From JANMJD01 sp963828405 (GTDB lineage: Bacteria > Actinomycetota > Acidimicrobiia > Acidimicrobiales > Ilumatobacteraceae): DNA of 64,000 bases. Made by a program: the position numbers and the translations under genes. Location: contig CAWHEG010000002.1 of assembly GCA_963828405.1 (NCBI GenBank), positions 1-64,000 of the forward strand, given 5' to 3'. Positions 56,652-64,000 of the stretch are shown piece after piece. Numbering within the stretch: position 1 is the stretch's first letter; each line of letters starts with the position of its first letter. The notes under the pieces are model-generated. The model made no database searches. It saw nothing but the letters and a program-made list of their open reading frames with translations, and was not told where the DNA came from.

Positions 56652-57204
56652 GCCCGGGCTCGGCGCTCTCGGCCCGCAGATCGCCGCCTTCGACGAATGG
56701 GTCGACGCCCGGCTCGAACGGCTGCGGGGCAACCCGGTTGCCGACCGGCTGTTCAGCACGGCCAGCCACCTCGGCGACATGAGCCTCGTCTGGCACCTCG
56801 TCGGCGTTGCCCGCACCGTCGCCGGTGCCCCGGCCGTCGAGGCGCTGCAACTCTCGGCCCTGCTCGGCGCCGAGTCGCTGATCGTCAACCAGGGAGTCAA
56901 GCGGCTGTTCCGCCGCCAGCGGCCCACCGAATCCGGCGATGGCCGATTCGACGTCCGAACGCCGAGCACGTCGAGCTTCCCGAGCGGCCACGCCTCGTCG
57001 GCCGCCTTCGCCGCCACCATCCTCACCCGTCTCGATCGCCGTCGGGCTCCGCTGTGGTACGCCATCGCTGCGGTCGTGGCCCTGAGCAGGCCGTATGTGC
57101 GCATCCACCACGCCTCCGACATCGTCGGAGGTGCCGTCGTCGGCCGCCTCCTCGCCCACCTCACCCTCCACTCCCCGGTCCTCCGGGCCCGCCGAACCCG
57201 ATAG
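56626..57204 (+). CDS. PAP2-family membrane phosphatase
   Basis: 192 aa. Phosphatase motifs in order: KRLFRRQRP (KxxxxxxRP), SFPSGHASSAAFA (PSGH) and SRPYVRIHHASDIVGGAVVG (SRxxxxxHxxxD). Membrane helices before and between. Likely dephosphorylates a lipid phosphate such as phosphatidate or undecaprenyl pyrophosphate. The ATG at 56626 is that of the last repeat copy; the first eight codons are the repeat's start. With no array it would overlap the nuclease stop directly. Confidence 0.88.
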   Translation: MSAANDGVAPGLGALGPQIAAFDEWVDARLERLRGNPVADRLFSTASHLGDMSLVWHLVGVARTVAGAPAVEALQLSALLGAESLIVNQGVKRLFRRQRPTESGDGRFDVRTPSTSSFPSGHASSAAFAATILTRLDRRRAPLWYAIAAVVALSRPYVRIHHASDIVGGAVVGRLLAHLTLHSPVLRARRTR

Positions 57205-57234
57205 CCGAACCCGCTCCAGCGGGCCGGCCGCCTG

Positions 57235-57240
57235 TACCTT
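57235..57240 (+). promoter_or_regulatory. -10 box of oxidoreductase gene
   Basis: TACCTT followed by seven bases and the ATG at 57248. Confidence 0.55.
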
Positions 57241-57247
57241 GCGGGTC

Positions 57248-58240
57248 ATGTCGAACCTCAACCACCGAGTCACGCTGGCCAGACGTCCGACGGGCCCGGT
57301 CGACCGAGCATGCTTTGCGATCGACGACGTGGCCAGACCGTCGCCCGGCCCCGGGGAGATCCTCGTCGAGGTGGGGTGGCTGTCGATCGACCCGACCATC
57401 CGCGGCTGGATGGCCTATGACACCTACCTGCCGGCGATCGAGATCGGCGCCCCGATCCGCAGCGGTGGGCTGGGTAAGGTCGTCGAGTCGAACGCCGAGG
57501 CGATCCCCGTGGGGGCGACCGTGTTCGGCATGACCGGCTGGCAGCAGTACGCCGTGATGGACTCGACGGCCCGGGTGGTCCCCGACATCGTGCCCCCGGA
57601 CGCCGCCCTGAGCGTGTTCGGCGTCACCGGGCTCACTGCCTACTTCGGGCTGCTCGATATCGGCCGGCCGGTCGAGGGCGAGACGGTACTCGTCTCCGGG
57701 GCGGCGGGAGCGACCGGTTCGGTGGTCGGCCAGATTGCCCGGATCAAGGGCTGCCGGGTGGTCGGCGTCGCCGGCTCCGACGAGAAGTGCTCCTGGCTGA
57801 CCGACGAACTGGGTTTCGACGCGGCGATCAACTACCGCACCGCCGACCTCGGCCGCGCCGTCCGGGACGCCTGCCCGAGGGGCGTCGACGTGTTCTTCGA
57901 CAACGTCGGCGGCGACGTGCTCGAGGTGGCGCTCGACAACCTGGCGATCCACGCCCGGGTCGTGCTGTGCGGGGCCATCTCGCAGTACAACGACGAGGCA
58001 CCCCGGCCCGGCCCCCGCAACCTGATCAACCTCACCGTCCGGCGCGGCCGGATGGAGGGCTTCATCATCATCGACTACCTCGGGCGGGCCGACGAGGCGA
58101 TGAACGACCTGGTCCACTGGGTGATGGGTGGACAGCTCAAGTACCAGGTCGACATCGTCGACGGACTCGACAACGCGCCCGTCGCCCTCGACCGCCTGTT
58201 CAGCGGCGCCAACCAGGGCAAGGTGCTGGTCAGGCTGTGA
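57248..58240 (+). CDS. NADPH-dependent curcumin/enone reductase-like protein (MDR family)
   Basis: 330 aa. Zinc-free MDR: VEVGWLSIDPTIRGWMAY, GGLGKVVESNAEAIPVG, VFGVTGLTAYFGLLDIG, cofactor site VSGAAGATGSVVGQIARIKG, VAGSDEKCSWL, VDVFFDNVGGDVLEVAL, ISQYNDEAPRPGPRNLINL and EGFIIIDYL. These match the leukotriene B4 dehydrogenase/curcumin reductase group that reduces activated double bonds. No zinc ligands. Confidence 0.92.
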   Translation: MSNLNHRVTLARRPTGPVDRACFAIDDVARPSPGPGEILVEVGWLSIDPTIRGWMAYDTYLPAIEIGAPIRSGGLGKVVESNAEAIPVGATVFGMTGWQQYAVMDSTARVVPDIVPPDAALSVFGVTGLTAYFGLLDIGRPVEGETVLVSGAAGATGSVVGQIARIKGCRVVGVAGSDEKCSWLTDELGFDAAINYRTADLGRAVRDACPRGVDVFFDNVGGDVLEVALDNLAIHARVVLCGAISQYNDEAPRPGPRNLINLTVRRGRMEGFIIIDYLGRADEAMNDLVHWVMGGQLKYQVDIVDGLDNAPVALDRLFSGANQGKVLVRL

Positions 58241-58294
58241 GTCCCAGGGCCGTCGCCGACCGTCCCCACGGCGACCCAGCGCCCGCCGCGGCAG

Positions 58295-58300
58295 TAAGTT
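58295..58300 (+). promoter_or_regulatory. -10 box of WS/DGAT gene
   Basis: TAAGTT followed by six bases and the ATG at 58307. Confidence 0.55.
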
Positions 58301-58306
58301 GGGCCC

Positions 58307-59716
58307 ATGGCTGATCTGTCCCACCCCGATCGACGGATGTCGGATGCCGAGGGCCTGATGTGGCGTCTGGAGAAGGATCCGCACCTGTCGTCGACCTTCG
58401 CCACCGTCACCGTCGTCGACAGGCGACCCGACGTCGATCGCCTGAAACGTCGGATGGAGCGGGCCGTGCAGCTCATCCCCCGCCTCGGCCAGCGGGTGCA
58501 GCCGGCGCCGGCCAACCTTTCCGCTCCGATGTGGGTCGACGATCCCGGCTTCGACATCGACTACCACGTCCGCCACATCGCCCTGCCCAAGCCCGGCTCG
58601 ATGCGCCAGCTGCTCGACCTGTCGACCCTGATCACCCACGACCCGTTCGACCGCACCCGGCCGCTGTGGCAGTTCTACGTCATCGACGGCCTGTCCAAGG
58701 GTCGTGCCGCGCTCGTCGAGAAGCTGCACCACACGATCACCGATGGCGAGGGCGGCGTACGGCTGTCGCTGGAGTTCCTCGACTTCGCTCGCGACGCGCC
58801 CGAGCCGCCGCCGCTCGACGCCGACACGCTCGACGCCCTCGCCGATCCGGCTCCCGTCTCGAACCACAGCGACATGCTGCGCGACCTGTTCGCCGGCAGC
58901 CTGAAACTGCCACTCAGCCTGCTCGGCCAGATCCGCGACCTGCTCGCCAACCCGACGCAGATCCCGGCCACCGGCAACGCCGCCGCCGAGACGCTGCGCG
59001 GCATCGTCACCCAGCTCTCCGAGACCGACCAGGCCCGCTCCCCGTTGTGGACGCAGCGCTCGCTCCGCCGTCGGCTCGAGGTGCTGCAGGCCCCGTTCGC
59101 CGAGACCAAGGAGGCGGCCAAGCGGCTCGGCGGCACACTGAACACGGCATTCATCACGGCGGCCGCACACGCCGCCGCCCACTACCACGAGGAGCTGGGC
59201 CAGCCTGTCGACATGCTGCGCGCATCGATGGCGATCAGCACCCGCTCGAAATCGGCGGGAGCCGGGGGCAACGCGTTCTCATTGGCCCGGATGCTCGTGC
59301 CGACGTCCCCGATGCCGATCGCCGATCGGTTCGTGGCGATCACCGACTCGATCCAGGCGGCACGTGAGTCGTCGGCGTCGGCCTCGCTCGACGCGCTGGC
59401 CTCGATGGCCACCACCCTGCCGACCTCGGTGATCACCCGTCTGGCCCGTCAGCAGGCCCAGACCATCGATTTCGCCACCTCGAACGTGCGGGCGTCGCCG
59501 ATCCCGTTGTACATCGCCGGTGCCGAGATCCTGGAGAACTACCCGGTCGGACCGCTGGCCGGGGTGGCCTTCAACCTGACGTTGCTCTCGTACGTCGGCA
59601 GCCTGGACATGGGCCTGCACATGGACACGGCGGCAGTGACCGAACCGGGGTTGCTGCGCGACGCGCTGTCCCGGGCGTTCGAGGAATTCGCCTCCGCGTC
59701 GGCGACGACGGGCTGA
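58307..59716 (+). CDS. Wax ester synthase/diacylglycerol acyltransferase
   Basis: 469 aa. RMSDAEGLMWRLEKDPHLSSTFAT (N-terminal), active site VEKLHHTITDGEGGVRLSL (HHxxxDG), RDLLANPTQ..., and the C-terminal DUF1298-like NVRASPIPLYIAGAEILENYPVGPLAGVAFNLTLLSY with the PLAG motif. Makes triacylglycerol or wax esters from acyl-CoA, for lipid storage. Typical of actinobacteria. Confidence 0.93.
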   Translation: MADLSHPDRRMSDAEGLMWRLEKDPHLSSTFATVTVVDRRPDVDRLKRRMERAVQLIPRLGQRVQPAPANLSAPMWVDDPGFDIDYHVRHIALPKPGSMRQLLDLSTLITHDPFDRTRPLWQFYVIDGLSKGRAALVEKLHHTITDGEGGVRLSLEFLDFARDAPEPPPLDADTLDALADPAPVSNHSDMLRDLFAGSLKLPLSLLGQIRDLLANPTQIPATGNAAAETLRGIVTQLSETDQARSPLWTQRSLRRRLEVLQAPFAETKEAAKRLGGTLNTAFITAAAHAAAHYHEELGQPVDMLRASMAISTRSKSAGAGGNAFSLARMLVPTSPMPIADRFVAITDSIQAARESSASASLDALASMATTLPTSVITRLARQQAQTIDFATSNVRASPIPLYIAGAEILENYPVGPLAGVAFNLTLLSYVGSLDMGLHMDTAAVTEPGLLRDALSRAFEEFASASATTG

Positions 59717-59753
59717 CGCAGGGCAGACTGACGTGCGGCCGGAACCGGGCGGA

Positions 59754-59927
59754 TCAGACCGGGGTAGCGGTCGGGACGGGCGAGGTGAGCAGCGTGCGCA
59801 CGTCGAGGAGCAGATCGGCGACCTCGTCGGTCGAGACCAGCTCCCGGTTCAACATCTCGGCCAGGGCCTTGTCGATCACGGACAGCGCCTCTGAGATCAC
59901 AGCCGCCGCTTCGCGAGTCTCGGTCAT
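59754..59927 (-). CDS. Small helical protein, function unknown
   Basis: 57 aa from the ATG at 59927, behind a strong ribosome site (CAGGAGGAGCG). Predicted helical (EAAAVISEALSVIDKALAEMLNRELVSTDEVADLLLDVRTLL), possibly an oligomerising helix pair. No known family recognised. Between 59928 and 60074 there is only a GTACCGGTAC palindrome near 59979-59988. Confidence 0.55.
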   Translation of the reverse strand: MTETREAAAVISEALSVIDKALAEMLNRELVSTDEVADLLLDVRTLLTSPVPTATPV

Positions 59928-60074
59928 CGCTCCTCCTGTGAACGTGATGGCCCCGGAACCCGGGAACATCGGTCAGCGTACCGGTACGGCCGCTGGCTCT
60001 CCGGTCATGGTATCCCCATCCGCCCCCGAGATGACGACCATGCCATAGGTCACGCGGTTCAACCCCCGCTCACC

Positions 60075-60080
60075 TACGAT
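60075..60080 (+). promoter_or_regulatory. -10 box of SDR gene
   Basis: TACGAT followed by eight bases and the ATG at 60089. Confidence 0.55.
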
Positions 60081-60088
60081 CGCCGGCC

Positions 60089-60901
60089 ATGGACGTAGCG
60101 CAGCGCGTGGTCGTGGTGACTGGCTCGGCAGGAGGGATCGGCCGGGCGCTGGCCCGGCGGTTCCACGCCGCCGGGGCCTCGGGGGTCGTCGTCGCCGACG
60201 CCAACGAACTCGGGGCGCGCGCCGTCGCCGACGAGCTGAACGCCCGCCGACCCGGATCGTCCCTCGCCGTCGGTGGAGACATCTCGACCGAAGCGGGCAA
60301 CCGGGCGCTGATCGAGGCGACCCAGTCGCGGTTCGGCCCGATCGATCTGTTCTTCGCCAACGCCGGGGTGGGCGGGGGTACCGATCTCGAGACCCCCGAA
60401 CGGGAGTGGCGCACCGCCTTTGCCGTCAACATCGAGGCCCACGTCTTCGCCGCCCAGCTCCTGGTGCCCGGTTGGGTGGAGCGCGGCCGCGGGTACTTCT
60501 GCTCCACGGCTTCGGCGGCGGGTCTGCTCACCCAGATCGGCTCGTGGCCCTACGCCGTGACCAAGCATGCCGCCGTCGCCTTCGCCGAGTGGCTGGCCGT
60601 CACCTACGGCGGGCGGGGGCTGCGGGTCAGCTGCCTGTGCCCGATGGGGGTCAACACCAACATGCTCAACATGCCGGCCGGACCGGACGGGGGCAACACG
60701 GCGGGCGATGTCGTGCGGGCCGCCGGTGCGGTCCTCGAACCGGAGGACGTCGCCGAGGTCGTGCTCGCCGGGATCGGCGAGGAGCGGTTCCTGCTCCTCC
60801 CCCACCCCGAGGTGCTCACCTTCTGGCAACGCAAGACCAGCGACTACGACCGTTGGCTGAACGGGATGCGCCGGCTGCAGTCCCGCGTGCAGGGCGCCTG
60901 A
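60089..60901 (+). CDS. Short-chain dehydrogenase/reductase
   Basis: 270 aa classical SDR. VVVTGSAGGIGRALARRF (TGxxxGIG), VADANELG, FFANAGVGGGTDLE (NAG), STASAAGLLTQIGSWPYAVTKHAAVAFAEWL (Ser, YxxxK present), LCPMGVNTNML. NAD(P)-dependent alcohol/ketone oxidoreductase; substrate unknown. Followed after four bases by the DUF2207 gene. Confidence 0.9.
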   Translation: MDVAQRVVVVTGSAGGIGRALARRFHAAGASGVVVADANELGARAVADELNARRPGSSLAVGGDISTEAGNRALIEATQSRFGPIDLFFANAGVGGGTDLETPEREWRTAFAVNIEAHVFAAQLLVPGWVERGRGYFCSTASAAGLLTQIGSWPYAVTKHAAVAFAEWLAVTYGGRGLRVSCLCPMGVNTNMLNMPAGPDGGNTAGDVVRAAGAVLEPEDVAEVVLAGIGEERFLLLPHPEVLTFWQRKTSDYDRWLNGMRRLQSRVQGA

Positions 60902-60905
60902 GACG

Positions 60906-62780
60906 GTGGGACGACTCGTGCGCCCGCAGAACCGGACCGCGGCGGGCAGGGCCCGCCGGCGCGCCCTGCCCGCCGCGCTGCTCGCCGCCTGCGGCCTCGC
61001 CCTCGGGCTGCTCTCGGCCGCCCCGGATTCACGGGCGGCCGACAAGTCGTTCGCCATCACCGACCTCGAGGTCGTCGCCACGCTCGGCACCGATGGCTCG
61101 ATGACCGTCGTCGAACAGGTCGGCTACCGCTTCTCCGGCGGCCCGTTCACCGTCGGCATCCGCTCGTTCCTCCCCGCCGACCGCAGCCGGATCACCGGTT
61201 TCACAGCGAGGGAGCAGGGCGACCGGCTGCTCACCACCGCGCCGGGCGACAGCATCAGCCATGAGTGGGAGTGGGAGTTCGCCCGCCCGGCGACCGACGA
61301 GGACCGCACCTTCGAGCTGGCCTACTCGGTCCCCCGTGCCGTGGTGATCGGATCGGACGTCGGTGAGCTCTACTGGCAGTTCCTCGGCAAGGACCACCCC
61401 GGTGTCGGGCGCGTGCGGATCACCATCGACCTGCCGGGCTCGTTCGACGCCGCCCAGCCGGGCACACCCGGCGACGACGCCACGGTGGTGCGGGCCTGGG
61501 GGCACGGCCCGCGTAGCGGGGTCGTCGATGTCACCGGCGACCGGGTGACCCTGGCCGTCGACGACGTGCCGGCCGGCCGCTTCGTCGAGGCCCGCCTGGC
61601 GATCCCCGCCGAGGCGTTCTCCGGTGATCGGGCCGGCGGGCCCCGCCTGGCCGCCATCCTCGACGAGGAGGGCGCCGACATCGACCGCACGCTGGCCGAG
61701 GACGCCGGTCGAGGCCTGCGGCCGGCCAAGCGCACCGCCGCGCTCGGCCGGCTGCTCACCGTGCTGTCGGGCGCGGTCGGGGCGATCGGCCTGTGGATCG
61801 TCGGGCGTCGACAGGGCCGTGAACCGACCCCCGACGGACTGATCGGCGAGTACTGGCGCGAGCCGCTCGACGACCCGCCGGCCGTCGCCCTGGCCAACCT
61901 CGCCAAGGGCTCGGTCCAACTCGGCAACACCATCGCAGCGACGATGGTCGACCTCGCCCAACGCGGCTACATCCGCATCGAGGAACGCCACGAGGAGCGA
62001 TTCGGACCCGACCGGCGCGAGTTCGTCCTCCATCGCACCGACCAGCCGCTCGACGGCCAGACCGATCCGCTGCGCGGTTTCGAACGGCTGGCGATCACCA
62101 CCCTGTTCGGCACGAAGACGTCGATCACCAACGATGACATCGACGCCTGGGCCACCGCCGATCCGGCGCGGGCCAAGGCGTTCGCCGCCTCGTTGACCGC
62201 CGCGGTGAAGCGGGAGTTCGACGACCGTCACTACGTCGCCACCCGCACCGGTGCCGGGATGAAGGCGGTCGCCCTGCTGGCCGGGGCGGTCGCCCTGCTC
62301 GGCGTCGTCAGCCTGCTGCTCGGCACCCGCCTCGGCTGGGTGGCGATCGGCGTGGCCGCCGCCGTGCTGGTCGGCGGGGCGATCGTCGTCCGGAACCGCA
62401 CCCAGGCCGGAGCGGACGCGGCGGCCAAGGCCACCGGACTGAAGAAGTACATCGAGGACTTCTCGCAGCTCGCCGACGCACCGGTGGGCCACCTCGTTCT
62501 CTGGGAGCGCTTCCTGGTCTTCGCCGTGGCCTTCGGAGTCGCCGACAAGCTGCTCGACGGCCTCCAGACCCGTCTGCCTGCGCTGCTCGCCGACCCCCGG
62601 TTCGGGATGTGGTACGTGGGCCCCGCCGGGCCGGGCAGACTCCGGCCGATCGACCGGTTCCCGGCATCGTTCGGCGGGCACACCGCCGCGGTCGTCGCCC
62701 CTTCGAAGAGCGGTTCGGGGGGCGGGTTCTCGTCCGGCGGTGGCGGCGGTGGCGGTGGAGGCGGTTTCGGCGCCCGCTGA
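60906..62780 (+). CDS. DUF2207 membrane protein with Gly-rich C terminus
   Basis: 624 aa. Signal peptide (ALPAALLAACGLALGLLSAAPDSRA), a beta-rich DUF2207 domain (FAITDLEVVATLGTDGSMTVVEQVGYRFSGGPFTVG), a transmembrane helix near residue 290 (VLSGAVGAIGLWIVG), a cytosolic winged-helix-like segment (TIAATMVDLAQRGYIRIEER), two further helices (VALLAGAVALLGVVSLLLG and WVAIGVAAAVLVGGAIVV), and a tail of Gly/Ser ending GGGGGGGGGGFGAR. This layout is the usual DUF2207 architecture. GTG at 60906. Confidence 0.88.
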   Translation: MGRLVRPQNRTAAGRARRRALPAALLAACGLALGLLSAAPDSRAADKSFAITDLEVVATLGTDGSMTVVEQVGYRFSGGPFTVGIRSFLPADRSRITGFTAREQGDRLLTTAPGDSISHEWEWEFARPATDEDRTFELAYSVPRAVVIGSDVGELYWQFLGKDHPGVGRVRITIDLPGSFDAAQPGTPGDDATVVRAWGHGPRSGVVDVTGDRVTLAVDDVPAGRFVEARLAIPAEAFSGDRAGGPRLAAILDEEGADIDRTLAEDAGRGLRPAKRTAALGRLLTVLSGAVGAIGLWIVGRRQGREPTPDGLIGEYWREPLDDPPAVALANLAKGSVQLGNTIAATMVDLAQRGYIRIEERHEERFGPDRREFVLHRTDQPLDGQTDPLRGFERLAITTLFGTKTSITNDDIDAWATADPARAKAFAASLTAAVKREFDDRHYVATRTGAGMKAVALLAGAVALLGVVSLLLGTRLGWVAIGVAAAVLVGGAIVVRNRTQAGADAAAKATGLKKYIEDFSQLADAPVGHLVLWERFLVFAVAFGVADKLLDGLQTRLPALLADPRFGMWYVGPAGPGRLRPIDRFPASFGGHTAAVVAPSKSGSGGGFSSGGGGGGGGGGFGAR

Positions 62781-62812
62781 CCCCCGGTCCGCCCGGTCGG
62801 GGGCCGGTCCAA

Positions 62813-62818
62813 TACCCT
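62813..62818 (+). promoter_or_regulatory. -10 box of AttH/DUF7065-like gene
   Basis: TACCCT followed by nine bases and the ATG at 62828. Confidence 0.5.
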
Positions 62819-62827
62819 CGACGTTCC

Positions 62828-63871
62828 ATGGGAATCCGTCTCGACCCTTCCGACGAGTACACCCACGATCTCGGCCCCGAACCGAACTTCAACGAGAGCA
62901 TGTACATCAACGCCTTCGACCCGGCCGGCCAGGTCGGGGGGTGGTTCCGACTCGGCAACCGGGCCAACGAGGGGTACGCGGAGATGACCGTCTGTCTGTA
63001 CCTGCCCGCCGCGGCGGACAGCGATCGGCGTCGGGTCGGCTTCATGTTCAAGCGCCCGGGGATCGAGCACAACCACGCCCTCGATGCCGGCGGTCTCAGC
63101 TGGACGATGGTCACCCCGTTCGAGGAGTTGCACGTCGACTACCGCGGCAACGTGGTCGTCCTCGACGACCCGTTGCAGATGGCCGATCCGAAGCGGGCCT
63201 TTGCCGACAACCCGCACGAGACGTGCCACGTCCATCTCGAGTTCACCGGCCAGGGTCGGTCGTCGATGTTCGGCGGCGAGCCCGACACGCCGCACGAGAC
63301 CGCGGGCGAGGAGTTCGCCAAGGGTCACTACGAGCAGCTCGTCGAGGCTCGCGGGACGATCCGCGTCGGCACCGAGGAATGGGAGATCGCCGGTTTCGGG
63401 CTGCGCGACCACTCGTGGGGTCCGCGGTACTGGCAGGCGCCGTGGTACTACCGCTGGCTCACGGCCAACTTCGGCCCTGAGCTCGGCTTCATGGCCAGCC
63501 GGGTCGCCAAGCAGCATGGGCCGGGCACGCGCGGCGGGTTCGTCTGGGAGGACGGCAAGATGCACCTGTGCGACCACGCCGAGGTGTCCACCGATTTCGC
63601 CGGGGAAGGCAGCTACCACCGGGGCGTCAGCGGCGTGCTGCGCTCGAGCCGGTCCGGGCGCGAGTGGCGGTTCAGCGGCGAGGTGCTCGACCTCATCCCG
63701 TTGCGCAACCGCCGCCGGACGCCCGACGGCGAGTGGTTGACCACCCGGATCAGCGAGGGGATGACCCGCTGGACCATCGAGTCGGAGCCGCATCGCGGTG
63801 CCGTCGGCTACGGGTTGTCGGAGTACCTCGACCAGATCGTCGAGGGTGAACCCGTCGGGCTCGCCGAGTAG
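62828..63871 (+). CDS. Lipocalin-like (DUF7065/AttH-type) protein
   Basis: 347 aa, soluble, no signal peptide. FNESMYINAFDPAGQVGGWFRLGNRANEGYAEM, HVDYRGNVVVLDDPLQMADPKRAF, HVHLEFTG, GFGLRDHSWGPRYWQ and GGFVWEDGKMHLCDHAEV. The repeated long beta strands and the DHSWGPR motif resemble AttH/carotenoid 1,2-hydratase-like and DUF7064/7065 proteins found in lipid or steroid metabolism clusters of actinobacteria (recollection). Function unproven. Confidence 0.7.
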   Translation: MGIRLDPSDEYTHDLGPEPNFNESMYINAFDPAGQVGGWFRLGNRANEGYAEMTVCLYLPAAADSDRRRVGFMFKRPGIEHNHALDAGGLSWTMVTPFEELHVDYRGNVVVLDDPLQMADPKRAFADNPHETCHVHLEFTGQGRSSMFGGEPDTPHETAGEEFAKGHYEQLVEARGTIRVGTEEWEIAGFGLRDHSWGPRYWQAPWYYRWLTANFGPELGFMASRVAKQHGPGTRGGFVWEDGKMHLCDHAEVSTDFAGEGSYHRGVSGVLRSSRSGREWRFSGEVLDLIPLRNRRRTPDGEWLTTRISEGMTRWTIESEPHRGAVGYGLSEYLDQIVEGEPVGLAE

Positions 63872-63912
63872 TCGGCCCCCAGGTGCGAAGCCACCATTCC
63901 GACCACCACCGG

Positions 63913-63918
63913 TAGGGT
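63913..63918 (+). promoter_or_regulatory. -10 box of the last gene
   Basis: TAGGGT; ATG at 63927 follows after eight bases, and AGGAGG plus a second in-frame ATG at 63957 lies further on. Confidence 0.5.
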
Positions 63919-63926
63919 GCCGGTCG

Positions 63927-64000
63927 ATGTCGGGCGGTGGGACGAGGAGGAACCGGATGCGTAGAACTCTCGTCCTCGGCCTGCTCGCCGGTCTGTGCAT
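63927..64000 (+). CDS. Start of an exported protein, cut by the window edge
   Basis: From 63927 the frame reads MSGGGTRRNRMRRTLVLGLLAGLC. The hydrophobic stretch after MRR is a signal peptide start. Two starts compete: the ATG at 63927 has the leaderless spacing to TAGGGT, while the ATG at 63957 has a GAGGAGG ribosome site six bases upstream. The mature protein lies beyond the right edge, so no function can be given. Confidence 0.55.
   Translation, partial: MSGGGTRRNRMRRTLVLGLLAGLC

Overview
This is a very GC-rich, gene-dense window from an actinomycete-like bacterium. Gene content fits the Acidimicrobiia (Ilumatobacter-like lineages): an ispD-ispF-rlmB operon next to a Crp-type regulator, a wax ester synthase/DGAT, a DUF3417-type glycogen phosphorylase, a HrpB helicase and a MurA with Asp at the fosfomycin site. 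The taxon is my inference; no rRNA is present. At least 25 genes show a TANNNT -10 box followed by 6-10 bases and then an ATG/GTG, so leaderless transcription appears to be the default here.

Layout. Bases 1-7.2 kb are an accessory island ending at the 3' end of tRNA-Thr(UGU). It holds toxin-antitoxin-like pairs (HTH plus nucleotidyltransferase, ParDE, an AbiEii-type nucleotidyltransferase), an excisionase-like HTH, an HNH relic, an ArsR-SRPBCC-HhH operon and several truncated or frameshifted genes. From 7.3 kb the content is core. 7.3-12.2 kb: rlmB, ispF, ispD, a Crp/Fnr regulator and an ABC-2 exporter. 12.3-18.3 kb: an epimerase lacking its catalytic Tyr/Lys, hrpB, an aquaporin and a Thr/Pro-rich membrane protein. 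18.4-20.1 kb: a solitary groEL behind two overlapping CIRCE operators. 20.2-27.7 kb: an FAD oxidoreductase, a MoaD-like protein, phosphoglucomutase, a PfkB kinase, a peroxiredoxin whose catalytic Cys codon is TGA with a SECIS-like hairpin behind it (a predicted selenoprotein), and two divergent citrate synthases sharing a twin palindromic operator. 27.7-34.2 kb: aminopeptidase N, a metallophosphoesterase, and the cysteine desulfurase/mnmA pair for tRNA 2-thiolation. 34.2-43.3 kb: a methyltransferase and a glycogen/galactose cluster (galT, GH57, glgB, a GT4 glycosyltransferase, glgP). 43.3-49.4 kb: a GGDEF-EAL protein, enoyl-CoA hydratase, meaB, an Nfu-type Fe-S protein and murA. 49.5-64 kb: an MFS permease with an extra N-terminal domain, a hydrolase, a J-domain protein, a zinc-ribbon protein, a frameshifted glpX, a PD-(D/E)XK nuclease, a 91-bp tandem repeat array, PAP2 phosphatase, an enone reductase, WS/DGAT, an SDR, a DUF2207 protein and the start of an exported protein.

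The most notable item is the predicted selenocysteine peroxiredoxin at 24752-25249. Further points of interest are the double CIRCE, the twin operator between the citrate synthases (one of which carries its own HTH domain), the 91-bp array placed exactly at a translationally coupled stop/start, and the MurA Cys-to-Asp change. Single-base frameshifts in four otherwise well conserved reading frames (HNH, nucleotidyltransferase, SRPBCC, glpX) need a read-level check; the one in glpX suggests that some may be sequence errors.
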